Shown: positions 1-6,178, counted from the first letter of the stretch. The stretch is 9,531 bases of DNA from JADCRZ01 sp039921525 (GCA_039921525.1 JBDSBP010000630.1:1-9531), one strand, 5' to 3'. A program made the numbers and translations. Notes: generated by a model from the sequence alone, not told the origin.

Positions 1-370
1 AATCATAAACTGTCGGTTATTTTAGCTATCAGCTATCAGCAGTCAGCTATCAGGAAATCAATGCTAGAATTAGTTTCCTCCTGATAGCTGATAGCTGAAG
101 GCTGATAGCCAAAGCGTCATTTTAGAGATGACATAACACTAGAATAACTGCATATGGCAAAATTCTCCAGTTTTAAATTAAAGCAAAAATTATCATCCAT
201 CGCCGTTTGTAAGGATGCGTTTTGCGGAATAGGCGATAAGTCAATTGCCTGAATTTTAATTCTTATTGATGTCAGGGTCTAACTACAGTGACCGCTAAAG
301 TGTTTGGTTTTGGGCAGGTGGGATTATTATTCCGTTTAATCAAAAACAAAGCTGAATTAAATGTAAAGGT
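1..370. other. Gene-free left flank
   Basis: No convincing gene lies in this stretch. Its first third is occupied by the inverted heptamer arrays described separately (24-110). The rest is AT-rich. Short open frames exist on both strands (minus strand 117-278 without a good start; plus strand from 288, running antisense into the next gene), but none shows a recognisable motif. The MmcQ-like gene reads leftward into this region, and no hairpin followed by a T run was found just beyond its stop. Confidence 0.6.
24..110. repeat. Inverted pair of 7-bp tandem-repeat arrays
   Basis: Positions 24-51 are four tandem 7-bp units, three of them AGCTATC and the third a variant (AGCAGTC). Positions 83-110 are four units in the opposite orientation (GATAGCT, GATAGCT, GAAGGCT, GATAGCC). 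The pairing continues inward, with AGGAAA at 52-57 opposite TTTCCTCCT at 74-82, so the whole block could fold into a long imperfect hairpin or cruciform with a loop of about 16 bases. No T run follows, so it is not a typical intrinsic terminator. Similar period-7 arrays with other units occur at 3315-3335, 5347-5402 and 7441-7489. Confidence 0.85.
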
Positions 371-706
371 TCATTGTTTATTTTTACTTTTCGGTTTGAT
401 GACATCGTTGTACGCCGAAAGAAGAGCTTCCAATATAAATTCTTTCGGCACTTTATTCAGTTCAAAAGTGGTAGCTCCTTTTTCACCCCATTTGTTTGGC
501 ACCGGATAAATGTACTTAGCATCCATTTTACAGAAGACGGTTTGCTCTTCAGGGGTCAGGAATATGTTTGCAGTATTATCTTTGGCTAAATAAGTAGCAA
601 ACATTCTTTTACCGATCACACTAAAGCCCGTTCTTTCGAAATGTGGCTTTTGTATTGCGCCGGTAAAGGAAAGAGCCATGTCCATAAATGTTTCTTCAGT
701 GGTCAT
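371..706 (-). CDS. MmcQ/YjbR-family small protein
   Basis: This 111-residue protein has the size and pattern of the MmcQ/YjbR family (CyaY-like fold, sometimes called DNA-binding, with no settled biochemical role). Visible family features are the PHFERTGFSV segment (about residues 21-30), the central strand around FATYLAKDNTANIFLTPEEQ, and the C-terminal segment NKWGEKGATTFELNKV, which matches the usual 'WG..GwT...L..v' end of the family. It has no signal peptide or membrane segment and should be cytoplasmic. The ATG at 704-706 gives the normal family length. It lies 159 bp downstream of the pentapeptide-repeat gene on the same strand; two inverted repeats and a TAnnTTTG motif in that gap suggest its own promoter. 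The family assignment is fairly secure, but the function is unknown. Confidence 0.8.
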   Translation of the reverse strand: MTTEETFMDMALSFTGAIQKPHFERTGFSVIGKRMFATYLAKDNTANIFLTPEEQTVFCKMDAKYIYPVPNKWGEKGATTFELNKVPKEFILEALLSAYNDVIKPKSKNKQ

Positions 707-719
707 GTGTTACTTTATT

Positions 720-769
720 GAAGACTTTTTTGGATTTAATGAAGTCTTCTTTAATTTTTGTAAAAATTA
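720..769 (-). promoter_or_regulatory. Two inverted repeats in the leader of the MmcQ-like gene
   Basis: A perfect 8-bp dyad, GAAGACTT (720-727) and AAGTCTTC (742-749) with a 14-base loop, lies 13 bases upstream of the start codon. Next to it, TAATTTTT (752-759) and AAAAATTA (762-769) form an AT-only palindrome around a GT centre. They could be leader hairpins or protein-binding sites. Only the symmetry is seen; any regulatory role is inferred. Confidence 0.35.
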
Positions 770-833
770 GTTTTTGAATCATCTTGAATTTAGTTGTTTT
801 ATCATTAGCGTTTTGAAATTAATACCAGGGTTT

Positions 834-841
834 CAAAGTTA
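834..841 (-). promoter_or_regulatory. Possible -7 promoter element for the MmcQ-like gene
   Basis: Read on the minus strand, these bases are TAACTTTG, an exact match to the Bacteroidota -7 consensus TAnnTTTG. No good -33 TTTG lies at the expected 19-21 base spacing, so the match may be chance. A weak AT-rich dyad (TTTGAAA 812-818, TTTCAAA 831-837) overlaps it. It would give a leader of roughly 120 bases. Confidence 0.25.
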
Positions 842-865
842 TGAAAAGGTTGTCAAAGGAATATG

Positions 866-2551
866 CTAAACGATGTCAGTTATCATTATCATTTCCCCTT
901 GAACATTTTTATCAATCCTAAGTTCTTCCCGTTTTTTATTAACGGGATCAATGATATATTTTTTGATGACTTCCGTTTTTAACAGTTGATCTTTCCCGTT
1001 ATATCCAAGGGTTTGCAATACCCAATGAAATGATTTCTGCAGGTCAACAAGCATGGCAAAGGGGCGTGGATCAATACTGGTATCGATTATAGGGATATAC
1101 GGAATCTTGAAATGTTTAACGGTAGCTTCTAGTTCCAGTGGGCTTGATTTTGGACTGGTGAGATCTGCAATTACAAACATACTTATTCCGGCCAGCGTTT
1201 GTACCGTTTCTGTATAGTCCTTATCGGTGGGCCTGTCAAAATCAAATACGATCGGTAAAAGGTCAAAAAGACGCAATTTTTCTCTTAGGCCGTCGAGCAC
1301 CGCCTTTCTTTCAGGGTCTGAGAATCTTCCTAATATCAACACTCCTTTTGAAGTAATCGTGTTTAAAATATTGCGAATATTTTTATTATTCAGTATCAGG
1401 TAAATGAACTGGGCCACCGCCAGGTTATCAACCGTCATGACGGGTTCCGCATCCATTGAAATAACCAGGTCCTTTTGTATAGTATTTTCTAATTTCAGGT
1501 TCCAGGCAGAAATGCCGTACACTTTGCAACCCGTGATAGTAGCTTCAGAGAAATCAGTTTCTACCAAATTGGCCCTGGTCAGGTTCGCATTCGTCAGGTT
1601 CGCACCCTTTAGGTTGGCATTGTCCAGGATGGAATCAGTTAGATCAGCGCCACTTAAATCAGCGCCCTCCAGGTTGGCGTTTGTAAGGTTAACACCCCTG
1701 AGGTTGAGATTAGCCAGATTTGCACCGGTCAGGTTGGCGTTAATCAGGTTGGCACCGATCAGATTCGGATTAACGAGAATGGCTGCTGCCAGGTTTGTAC
1801 CTGTTAAGTCAGCGCCCCTCAGGTCCGTATTGATCAGTTTGGCGCCGTTCAGATTTGTATTACCCATGTTGGCTCCACGGAGGCAACAAGGTTGATAGCC
1901 ATCAGTACTGTCCGTGCCGCCCAGGTTGGCATTAGTCAGGTTGGCATTTGCCAGGTTCGCATTGGTTAGATTGGCTTTGGTAAGATCGGCGTTTGTGAGA
2001 TCGGCACCACTAAAATTAAGATTGCTTAGTCTGGTGCCGGCCAGGTTGGCGTTTGTAAGATTGGCGCCGCTGAAATTCGTGTCTTCCAAAAAAGTGTTGG
2101 TAAAATTTACGTTTGTTAAATTAGCACCACTTAGATCTGTTTTATTCAGTTTCGCGCAATCCAGCTTGGCGTTGATCATGCTGGCTCCGCGGAAGAGGCA
2201 GGGTTGGTAGCCATCATTAACAGAGTAGGAGAAGCCCAGGTTAGCGCTTGTGAGGATAGCATTATCCAGGTTTGCATTAAGGAATACTGCTGCGTTCAGG
2301 TTGGCCCCCCAGAGATCGGCACCTTGAAGGTTGGTGCCTATCAGGTAGCTGTTTACATAACCATCCCGGTCATCCTTGCCACTCAGATTGATCAAACTCA
2401 TTCTTGCATTTGACAGGTCGAAACCGCTCAAATCAGCACAAGCGAGGTTGGCAGACCCCAGGTCAATTTCAATTCCTGGATTACCAGCTCTCCATTCGTT
2501 CCATTCCTTCTCTCCTTTTTTAAGTATTTCTGCATATTTAGTATTTCCCAT
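866..2551 (-). CDS. Pentapeptide-repeat protein with C-terminal TIR/deoxyribosyltransferase-like domain
   Basis: The protein has 561 residues. Residues 1-27 are a charged lead-in (AEILKKGEKEWNEWR). Residues 28-345 are pentapeptide repeats of the A(D/N)Lxx type (GANLT, NANLT, SGADL), expected to form a right-handed quadrilateral beta-helix. The repeat is broken by DGY-containing inserts at about 63-65, 113-118 (DGYQPC) and 217-222 (DGYQPC again), the last two 104 residues apart, which suggests a long internal duplication. Residues 346-400 form a linker (ISAWNLKLEN, then VDNLAVAQFIYLIL). Residues 403-495 look like an alternating beta/alpha domain: VLILGRFS, a helix, LLPIVFDF, a helix, MFVIADLTSPKSSPLELEA, and IPYIPII. 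The DLT..SP.ELE stretch resembles the active-site region of TIR and nucleoside-deoxyribosyltransferase folds, with E473 or E475 as candidate catalytic residue. It has no signal peptide or membrane segment and no obvious operon partner. The repeat call is certain; the domain call is by pattern only, and the activity is unknown. Confidence 0.85.
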   Translation of the reverse strand: MGNTKYAEILKKGEKEWNEWRAGNPGIEIDLGSANLACADLSGFDLSNARMSLINLSGKDDRDGYVNSYLIGTNLQGADLWGANLNAAVFLNANLDNAILTSANLGFSYSVNDGYQPCLFRGASMINAKLDCAKLNKTDLSGANLTNVNFTNTFLEDTNFSGANLTNANLAGTRLSNLNFSGADLTNADLTKANLTNANLANANLTNANLGGTDSTDGYQPCCLRGANMGNTNLNGAKLINTDLRGADLTGTNLAAAILVNPNLIGANLINANLTGANLANLNLRGVNLTNANLEGADLSGADLTDSILDNANLKGANLTNANLTRANLVETDFSEATITGCKVYGISAWNLKLENTIQKDLVISMDAEPVMTVDNLAVAQFIYLILNNKNIRNILNTITSKGVLILGRFSDPERKAVLDGLREKLRLFDLLPIVFDFDRPTDKDYTETVQTLAGISMFVIADLTSPKSSPLELEATVKHFKIPYIPIIDTSIDPRPFAMLVDLQKSFHWVLQTLGYNGKDQLLKTEVIKKYIIDPVNKKREELRIDKNVQGEMIMITDIV

Positions 2552-2820
2552 AATTTATATTTCAACCAGGTTTTAAAATCGTTAATCAATAAGCCGGTGA
2601 TTTTATCAATGCAATGAGAACAGTCACTCATATAAATTATCTGGGTTCATTAATGCGTCTCTGATCAAGTTCTTTTGCAGACGTTATTATAGCTAATCGT
2701 ACTAAAGGACCTATGTTAATTCTCAATAAGCTCAAAAACTTAAAAACAGAATTAGATAATTCATAAATCAGCAGCTACCAAAGTTGTTCACTACCAATTA
2801 AAGCAATGCTCCTGTCAGTC

Positions 2821-2832
2821 CCAGCATGCTGG
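2821..2832. repeat. Perfect 12-bp palindrome
   Basis: CCAGCATGCTGG is perfectly self-complementary and stands out as GC-rich in an AT-rich intergenic stretch. It could be a protein-binding site or a restriction-type palindrome present by chance. No gene starts within 200 bp. Confidence 0.35.
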
Positions 2833-3137
2833 TAACAAATGGGATGGCATGAAAATTCATGTTAAGTTAACCTTTATGAACTATCTCCTATTTCGTTTAA
2901 TTGTGATAAAAATAAAACTACCCGTTGAAGTTTACATAAGTAAGGGTATGCTATACCAAAATACAGATTTTGTTGATAATTTACAAATTACACATCGGTG
3001 GCCAGGGGTGATTATTTTGAAGCGAGCTTATGATGTTTAATCGTTGGATTTTTTGCAACGAATTGATCTCTCTTATAGAATATACTTTCCGTTGATGTTT
3101 TGAAGTCGTACCATTTCCCGACAACATTTTGGACCGG

Positions 3138-3268
3138 GGCGTTTGCAGGGGCAGGGCTTGTCCCAGCCCTGCATGCGAAACTGCCAGAATATTATCGGGA
3201 ACTTCAACAAAATGCTACATGTATCCGGTGTAACAGGGCGGGGGGCAAGCCCTGCCCCTACAAACGCC
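3138..3268. repeat. GC-rich inverted-repeat element (REPIN- or MITE-like)
   Basis: This 131-bp block is bounded by 23-bp inverted repeats (3138-3160 and 3246-3268) with a single mismatch, reading GGCGTTTG(C/T)AGGGGCAGG inward from each end. Each end also holds a local hairpin: GCAGGGCT (3151-3158) pairs with AGCCCTGC (3165-3172), and CAGGGC (3234-3239) pairs with GCCCTG (3249-3254). The middle is ordinary AT-richer sequence with no coding capacity. Two inverted hairpin-forming ends around a short spacer is the layout of REPINs (mobilised by RAYT transposases), and terminal repeats without a gene also fit a MITE. No clear target-site duplication flanks it. It is foreign-looking in base composition. 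That it is a mobile repeat is inferred. Confidence 0.7.
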
Positions 3269-3314
3269 GAGACTTTTTTTTAGTCGCCCCTTTTGAAGCT
3301 AAACGACATCGTAT

Positions 3315-3335
3315 CGTAATTCGTAATTCGTAATT
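3315..3335. repeat. Three-unit heptamer array abutting gmhA
   Basis: Three exact tandem copies of CGTAATT end 7 bases before the gmhA ATG. On the other strand the unit is AATTACG, similar to the AATTAAC units at 7469-7489. Sequence just upstream (ATCGTATCG) may be decayed units. The last copy supplies a TTG (3334-3336) in frame with gmhA. Confidence 0.8.
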
Positions 3336-3342
3336 GAAAAAA

Positions 3343-3918
3343 ATGACAGACAAAATAAGTAACATCATCCGTTCATCCATTCAGGTGAAAACTTCGTTGC
3401 TCAATGATCCTGACATATTATTGAAAATGGAGAATGTAGTTTCAGTATTGGTAAAGGCCTTTAAAAATGGTAACCGTGTTTTCTTCTGCGGCAACGGGGG
3501 CAGCGCAGCCGATGCTCAGCACCTGGCTGCCGAATTGAGCGGACGTTTTTATACTGACAGGGAAGCGCTTCCCGCGGAAGCATTGCATTGCAACACATCT
3601 TATTTAACAGCCGTGGCAAATGATTATAGCTTTGATGTTATTTACGCAAGGTTAATAAAGGGCATCACTATTAAAGGAGATGTGTTATTAGGATTATCCA
3701 CTTCGGGTAATTCATCCAATATTGTTAAAGCTTTTGAAATGGCAAGGGAGAAAGAGGTTATTACAATAGGATTTACGGGCGATGCAGGTGGAGCTTTGAA
3801 AAAACTTAGTGATTATTTATTTAACGTGCCCAGTACAGATACTCCGCGCATCCAGGAATCACACATCATGATAGGACATATTATTTGCCAGCTCGTAGAG
3901 GAACAGTATTTTGCTTAA
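3343..3918 (+). CDS. gmhA: D-sedoheptulose-7-phosphate isomerase (phosphoheptose isomerase)
   Basis: This SIS-domain enzyme should convert D-sedoheptulose 7-phosphate to D-glycero-D-manno-heptose 7-phosphate, the first committed step to activated heptose for surface glycans, in the cytoplasm. The 191 residues match the family length. Diagnostic motifs are GNGGSAADAQH (50-60), the following AAELSGRF with the candidate catalytic Glu64, the phosphate-binding STSGNSSN (119-126) and IQESHIMIGH (170-179) with His179 near the active site. The ATG at 3343 is chosen; an in-frame TTG at 3334 would add three residues and comes from the adjacent heptamer repeat. It is the first gene of an apparent operon with the nucleotidyltransferase (74 bp gap) and the HAD phosphatase. 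No Shine-Dalgarno sequence is visible, only an A-rich leader. Assignment is secure at family level. Confidence 0.92.
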   Translation: MTDKISNIIRSSIQVKTSLLNDPDILLKMENVVSVLVKAFKNGNRVFFCGNGGSAADAQHLAAELSGRFYTDREALPAEALHCNTSYLTAVANDYSFDVIYARLIKGITIKGDVLLGLSTSGNSSNIVKAFEMAREKEVITIGFTGDAGGALKKLSDYLFNVPSTDTPRIQESHIMIGHIICQLVEEQYFA

Positions 3919-3946
3919 ACGCATGAAGCTTGCATATAAGTCCGTT

Positions 3947-3954
3947 TAAATTTG
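3947..3954 (+). promoter_or_regulatory. Possible internal promoter element
   Basis: TAAATTTG exactly matches the Bacteroidota -7 consensus TAnnTTTG and sits 38 bases before the nucleotidyltransferase start. A TTG at 3930-3932 is too close (14 bases) to be an ideal -33 element. A small dyad (AAAACT 3955-3960, AGTTTT 3969-3974) follows. It could be chance in AT-rich DNA. Confidence 0.2.
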
Positions 3955-3992
3955 AAAACTAACTCACAAGTTTTGGCTAATCATTTAAAACA

Positions 3993-4706
3993 ATGATCAA
4001 AGAAGCAATTATTCTTGCAGGCGGCCTGGGAACCAGGCTTCGCGAAGCGGTACCCGATCTTCCTAAATGCATGGCACCTGTTTTAGCGAAACCATTTATT
4101 GGCTACCTGATTGATTATCTCCTGCAACAGGGCATAGAAAAATTTATATTTTCATTAGGGTATAAGTCAAATATAATTAAACAATACCTGCAAACGCAAT
4201 ATGCAGATTATGCCATCACTTACAGCATAGAAGAAGAACCTATCGGAACAGGCGGTGCCGTTCGTTTGGCTTGCAAAAAAGCTTCTGAAAAAACAGTGTT
4301 GGTTTTAAACGGCGATACTTTTTTTAAAGTAGACCTGCAAAAGCTGGCTTCCTTTCATGACTTGTGCGGTGCACACTGTACCCTATCGTTAAAGCCTATG
4401 CGCAATTTTAGCCGGTATGGTTTGGTAGAACTGAATATAGACTATTCTATCAAGAGCTTTAAAGAGAACCAATATTATGAGGAGGGTTTGATCAACGGCG
4501 GCGTTTATGCATTGCATGCAGAAAAATTTTTGCAGGAAGAATTGCCTGATAAATTTTCCTTTGAAAAAAACTACCTGGAAAAATTTGCTGGTTCAAGAAG
4601 GTTTTATGGAATTATCCAGGACGATTATTTTATTGATATCGGAATACCAGAAGACTTTGAACGGGCGCAAACCGAGTTGATAATAAACATTTCCACAAAT
4701 GCTTGA
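3993..4706 (+). CDS. hddC: Sugar-1-phosphate nucleotidyltransferase, HddC-like
   Basis: This nucleotidyltransferase of the GT-A-like fold is 237 residues long. In this operon the likely reaction is transfer of GMP to D-glycero-alpha-D-manno-heptose 1-phosphate (HddC role). Visible motifs are the N-terminal nucleotide-binding loop ILAGGLGTRLRE (7-18) with PKCMAPV (24-30) carrying the conserved lysine, EEPIGTGGA (81-89), the metal-binding LNGDTF (105-110), the sugar-contacting INGGVY (167-172) and DYFIDIGIPEDF (211-222). The short length, without a C-terminal left-handed beta-helix, fits the HddC/RmlA-like short subgroup. Its stop overlaps the start of the next gene by 8 bases (4699-4706), pointing to translational coupling. 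The nucleotide (GTP rather than another NTP) and the sugar are inferred from the neighbours; another hexose- or heptose-phosphate substrate is possible. Confidence 0.82.
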   Translation: MIKEAIILAGGLGTRLREAVPDLPKCMAPVLAKPFIGYLIDYLLQQGIEKFIFSLGYKSNIIKQYLQTQYADYAITYSIEEEPIGTGGAVRLACKKASEKTVLVLNGDTFFKVDLQKLASFHDLCGAHCTLSLKPMRNFSRYGLVELNIDYSIKSFKENQYYEEGLINGGVYALHAEKFLQEELPDKFSFEKNYLEKFAGSRRFYGIIQDDYFIDIGIPEDFERAQTELIINISTNA

Positions 4707-5274
4707 TCTGAAAAAAATTGATAACAGCTGGACTTTATTCCTCGACCGAGATGGCGTTATTAACGAGGAAAAACATATGGATTACGTGTACAACTATACG
4801 GAATTCAAATTCTATCCAGGTACATTGGAAGCGCTAAAAAAGTTATCCGGCATTTTTGGCCGGTTGATTATCGTTACTAATCAGCGTGGAGTGGAAAAAA
4901 AATTAATGACTGAAATATCGCTTCTGGAATTGCATAAAAAAATGCAGCGGGAGATAGAGGCTAACGGCGGTAAAATCGATGCTATATTTTATTGTACTTC
5001 GCTGGATGATAACCATCCGAACAGGAAACCTCAGCCTGGTATGGCTTATCTTGCCAAAGAGCGTTATCCGGAAATTGAATTTTCGAAGTCTGTTATCGTA
5101 GGCAATAAATTAAGCGATATGTTCTTTGGCAGAAACGCCGGCCTCTTTACGGTGTATGTAAAAACAACCCATCCGGATATCATGTTACCCAATCCTGCCA
5201 TCGATCTTATCTATGACAATCTCGCTGATTTTTCGAATGAACTTCAATCAAAACTCACCCTAAATACAACTTAG
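4699..5274 (+). CDS. gmhB: HAD-IIIA phosphatase, GmhB-like (heptose bisphosphate 7-phosphatase)
   Basis: The protein has 191 residues and the HAD-IIIA/histidinol-phosphatase-like layout. Motif I is FLDRDGVIN (14-22) with nucleophile Asp16 and acid/base Asp18; motif II is VTNQRGV (59-65); motif III is RKPQPGM (109-115); motif IV is VGNKLSDM (134-141). The expected role is removal of the 7-phosphate from heptose 1,7-bisphosphate. Two departures from E. coli-type GmhB are visible. The Cys/His zinc-binding loop before the RKP motif is replaced by a zinc-less stretch around YCTSLDDNHPN, and the first acidic residue of motif IV is Asn136 instead of Asp. Asp140 remains. The start overlaps the preceding gene and a terminator lies 8 bases after the stop, so it ends the operon. 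HAD-IIIA membership is firm; substrate is inferred from context. Confidence 0.82.
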   Translation: MLDLKKIDNSWTLFLDRDGVINEEKHMDYVYNYTEFKFYPGTLEALKKLSGIFGRLIIVTNQRGVEKKLMTEISLLELHKKMQREIEANGGKIDAIFYCTSLDDNHPNRKPQPGMAYLAKERYPEIEFSKSVIVGNKLSDMFFGRNAGLFTVYVKTTHPDIMLPNPAIDLIYDNLADFSNELQSKLTLNTT

Positions 5275-5282
5275 ATCACCAG

Positions 5283-5321
5283 TAAGAAGGCTATTCCTTT
5301 TAAGAACAGCCTTCTTATTTG
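5283..5321 (+). terminator. Intrinsic terminator of the heptose operon
   Basis: TAAGAAGGCT (5283-5292) pairs perfectly with AGCCTTCTTA (5308-5317). The stem can extend inward with one mismatch (ATTC against GAAC), and TTTGT follows on the plus strand. It begins 8 bases after the gmhB stop. Confidence 0.8.
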
Positions 5322-5346
5322 TAAAATAACCATTAAAGGTGTCTTT

Positions 5347-5402
5347 CTCATATCTCACACCTCACACCTGATACCTCATACCGGATACCTCATACCTCAC
5401 AC
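5347..5402. repeat. Eight-unit heptamer array
   Basis: Eight contiguous 7-bp units of the form CTCATAC, with variants CTCACAC, CTGATAC, CGGATAC and CTCATAT, fill these 56 bases exactly in register. The array ends 3 bases before the stop codon of the convergent SRPBCC gene and begins shortly after the heptose-operon terminator. The CTGATAC variant links it to the CTGATAG-type units at 24-110. Confidence 0.88.
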
Positions 5403-5405
5403 CTA

Positions 5406-6104
5406 TTAATTGGTCGCTATTTTTCCTGTTTCGATGTACTGTTTGAAATTCGATATATCTTTCTCAATCATTTTCTTAAATAAAGGATGAAGCAACCAGG
5501 CAAGTCCTCCGCCAATTTTGCCTGCAGGCGGTTTGTAAGTGATAACGACTTTTAACTCAGTTCCCTGGTGACCAAGTGCGTCTCTAAACTCTACTTTTCC
5601 AGCGTTTTCGATGGTTGCTCCCGGTAATGAATTCCAGGAGATTAATTCTCCTTCTTCTTCTTTTACTATTTCGGCTTCCCAGTGAATGCTGGTTACATTG
5701 CCCGGCACATTTACCTCCCAACGGGATTTTGTATCATCTATCTTGATCACACTTTTTAAATGGCTCATAAACAGGGGAAGATTATCCAGGCTACGCCAAA
5801 ATTTATACACTTCATCTTTTGGCTTGTTGACAATCAACGTAGTTTGTATATTAACCGCTTCCGCTTTTGACGTGTACTTTTCCCTTTGTAACTGGCTATA
5901 CACCGGGCAATGGCCTGATGCTCCCCGGTAAAGTAAATAACCACCCACAACTGTTCTAAACAAACTGACTTTTTTAATACCTCTTGAAATAAAGAGTAAT
6001 CCTAAGGCAACGGAAGCAATCCTTTCTCTATTGCTTACATTAACAACCGTTGTTCCATAGTTTCGTATACGTTTCCCTACTGCTCCATTATTACTTGATT
6101 GCAT
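5406..6104 (-). CDS. YgaP-like membrane domain fused to SRPBCC (polyketide-cyclase-like) domain
   Basis: This 232-residue two-part protein starts with a segment of the DUF2892/YgaP-like transmembrane type (about 22-75), from VNVSNRERIASVALGLLFIS through LFRTVVGGYLLYRGASGHCPVY. It has two short hydrophobic stretches and the conserved ending GxxGxCPxY. Residues 86-225 form an SRPBCC/START-like domain: the opening VNKPKDEVYKFWRSLDNLPLFM, the middle VTSIHWEAEIVKEEEGELISWNSLPG, the strand GTELKVVITYKPPAG and a C-terminal amphipathic helix ending FKQYIETG. Such fusions occur widely as stress- or envelope-associated proteins of undefined biochemistry; the SRPBCC pocket may bind a hydrophobic ligand at the inner membrane. 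It is monocistronic, convergent with the heptose operon and divergent from the secreted-protein gene. No clear TAnnTTTG promoter is visible just upstream. Confidence 0.85.
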   Translation of the reverse strand: MQSSNNGAVGKRIRNYGTTVVNVSNRERIASVALGLLFISRGIKKVSLFRTVVGGYLLYRGASGHCPVYSQLQREKYTSKAEAVNIQTTLIVNKPKDEVYKFWRSLDNLPLFMSHLKSVIKIDDTKSRWEVNVPGNVTSIHWEAEIVKEEEGELISWNSLPGATIENAGKVEFRDALGHQGTELKVVITYKPPAGKIGGGLAWLLHPLFKKMIEKDISNFKQYIETGKIATN

Positions 6105-6178
6105 AACTTATGTTTTGTTCTTAATTCCTAACTAAAATCGGGCTTCGTTTTATTAAAAGGTTACTTAGGTTTTTTAAT

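Larger units (their letters stand above)
2552..3342. other. Gene-poor region upstream of the heptose operon
   Basis: No convincing coding sequence is seen in these 791 bases. The region holds a 12-bp palindrome, a GC-rich inverted-repeat element and a heptamer array, each listed separately. Small open frames (for example 2849-3040 and 3100-3333) have no recognisable content, and the second simply runs through the inverted-repeat element. There is no remnant of a GHMP-type sugar kinase, which might have been expected upstream of gmhA. A weak promoter candidate for the operon is TTG at 3063-3065 with TATACT at 3081-3086; spacing and match are poor. Confidence 0.55.

Noticed and set aside
24..110. 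Possible CRISPR array or terminator at the left end
   Set aside because: The units are contiguous 7-mers without spacers, and no T run follows the hairpin.
117..278. Minus-strand open stretch of about 53 codons with protein-like composition
   Set aside because: The only ATG leaves 27 codons, no promoter or family motif is seen, and it ends beside the heptamer hairpin. It might be a gene remnant but cannot be supported.
1404..2413. Long plus-strand open frames rich in R, L and V (for example 1404-1895 and 1914-2210)
   Set aside because: They are antisense to the pentapeptide-repeat gene. The regular 15-base periodicity of that repeat keeps opposite frames open and produces the monotonous composition.
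2428..2631. 67-codon minus-strand open frame overlapping the pentapeptide gene start
   Set aside because: Most of it overlaps the start of the pentapeptide gene in another frame; the non-overlapping N-terminal part is too short to support a separate gene.
2849..3040. 63-codon plus-strand open frame in the gene-poor region
   Set aside because: It has no motif, family resemblance or convincing promoter; it is compatible with chance in AT-rich DNA.
3100..3333. 77-codon plus-strand open frame
   Set aside because: It runs through the inverted-repeat element and the heptamer array and has no recognisable protein content.
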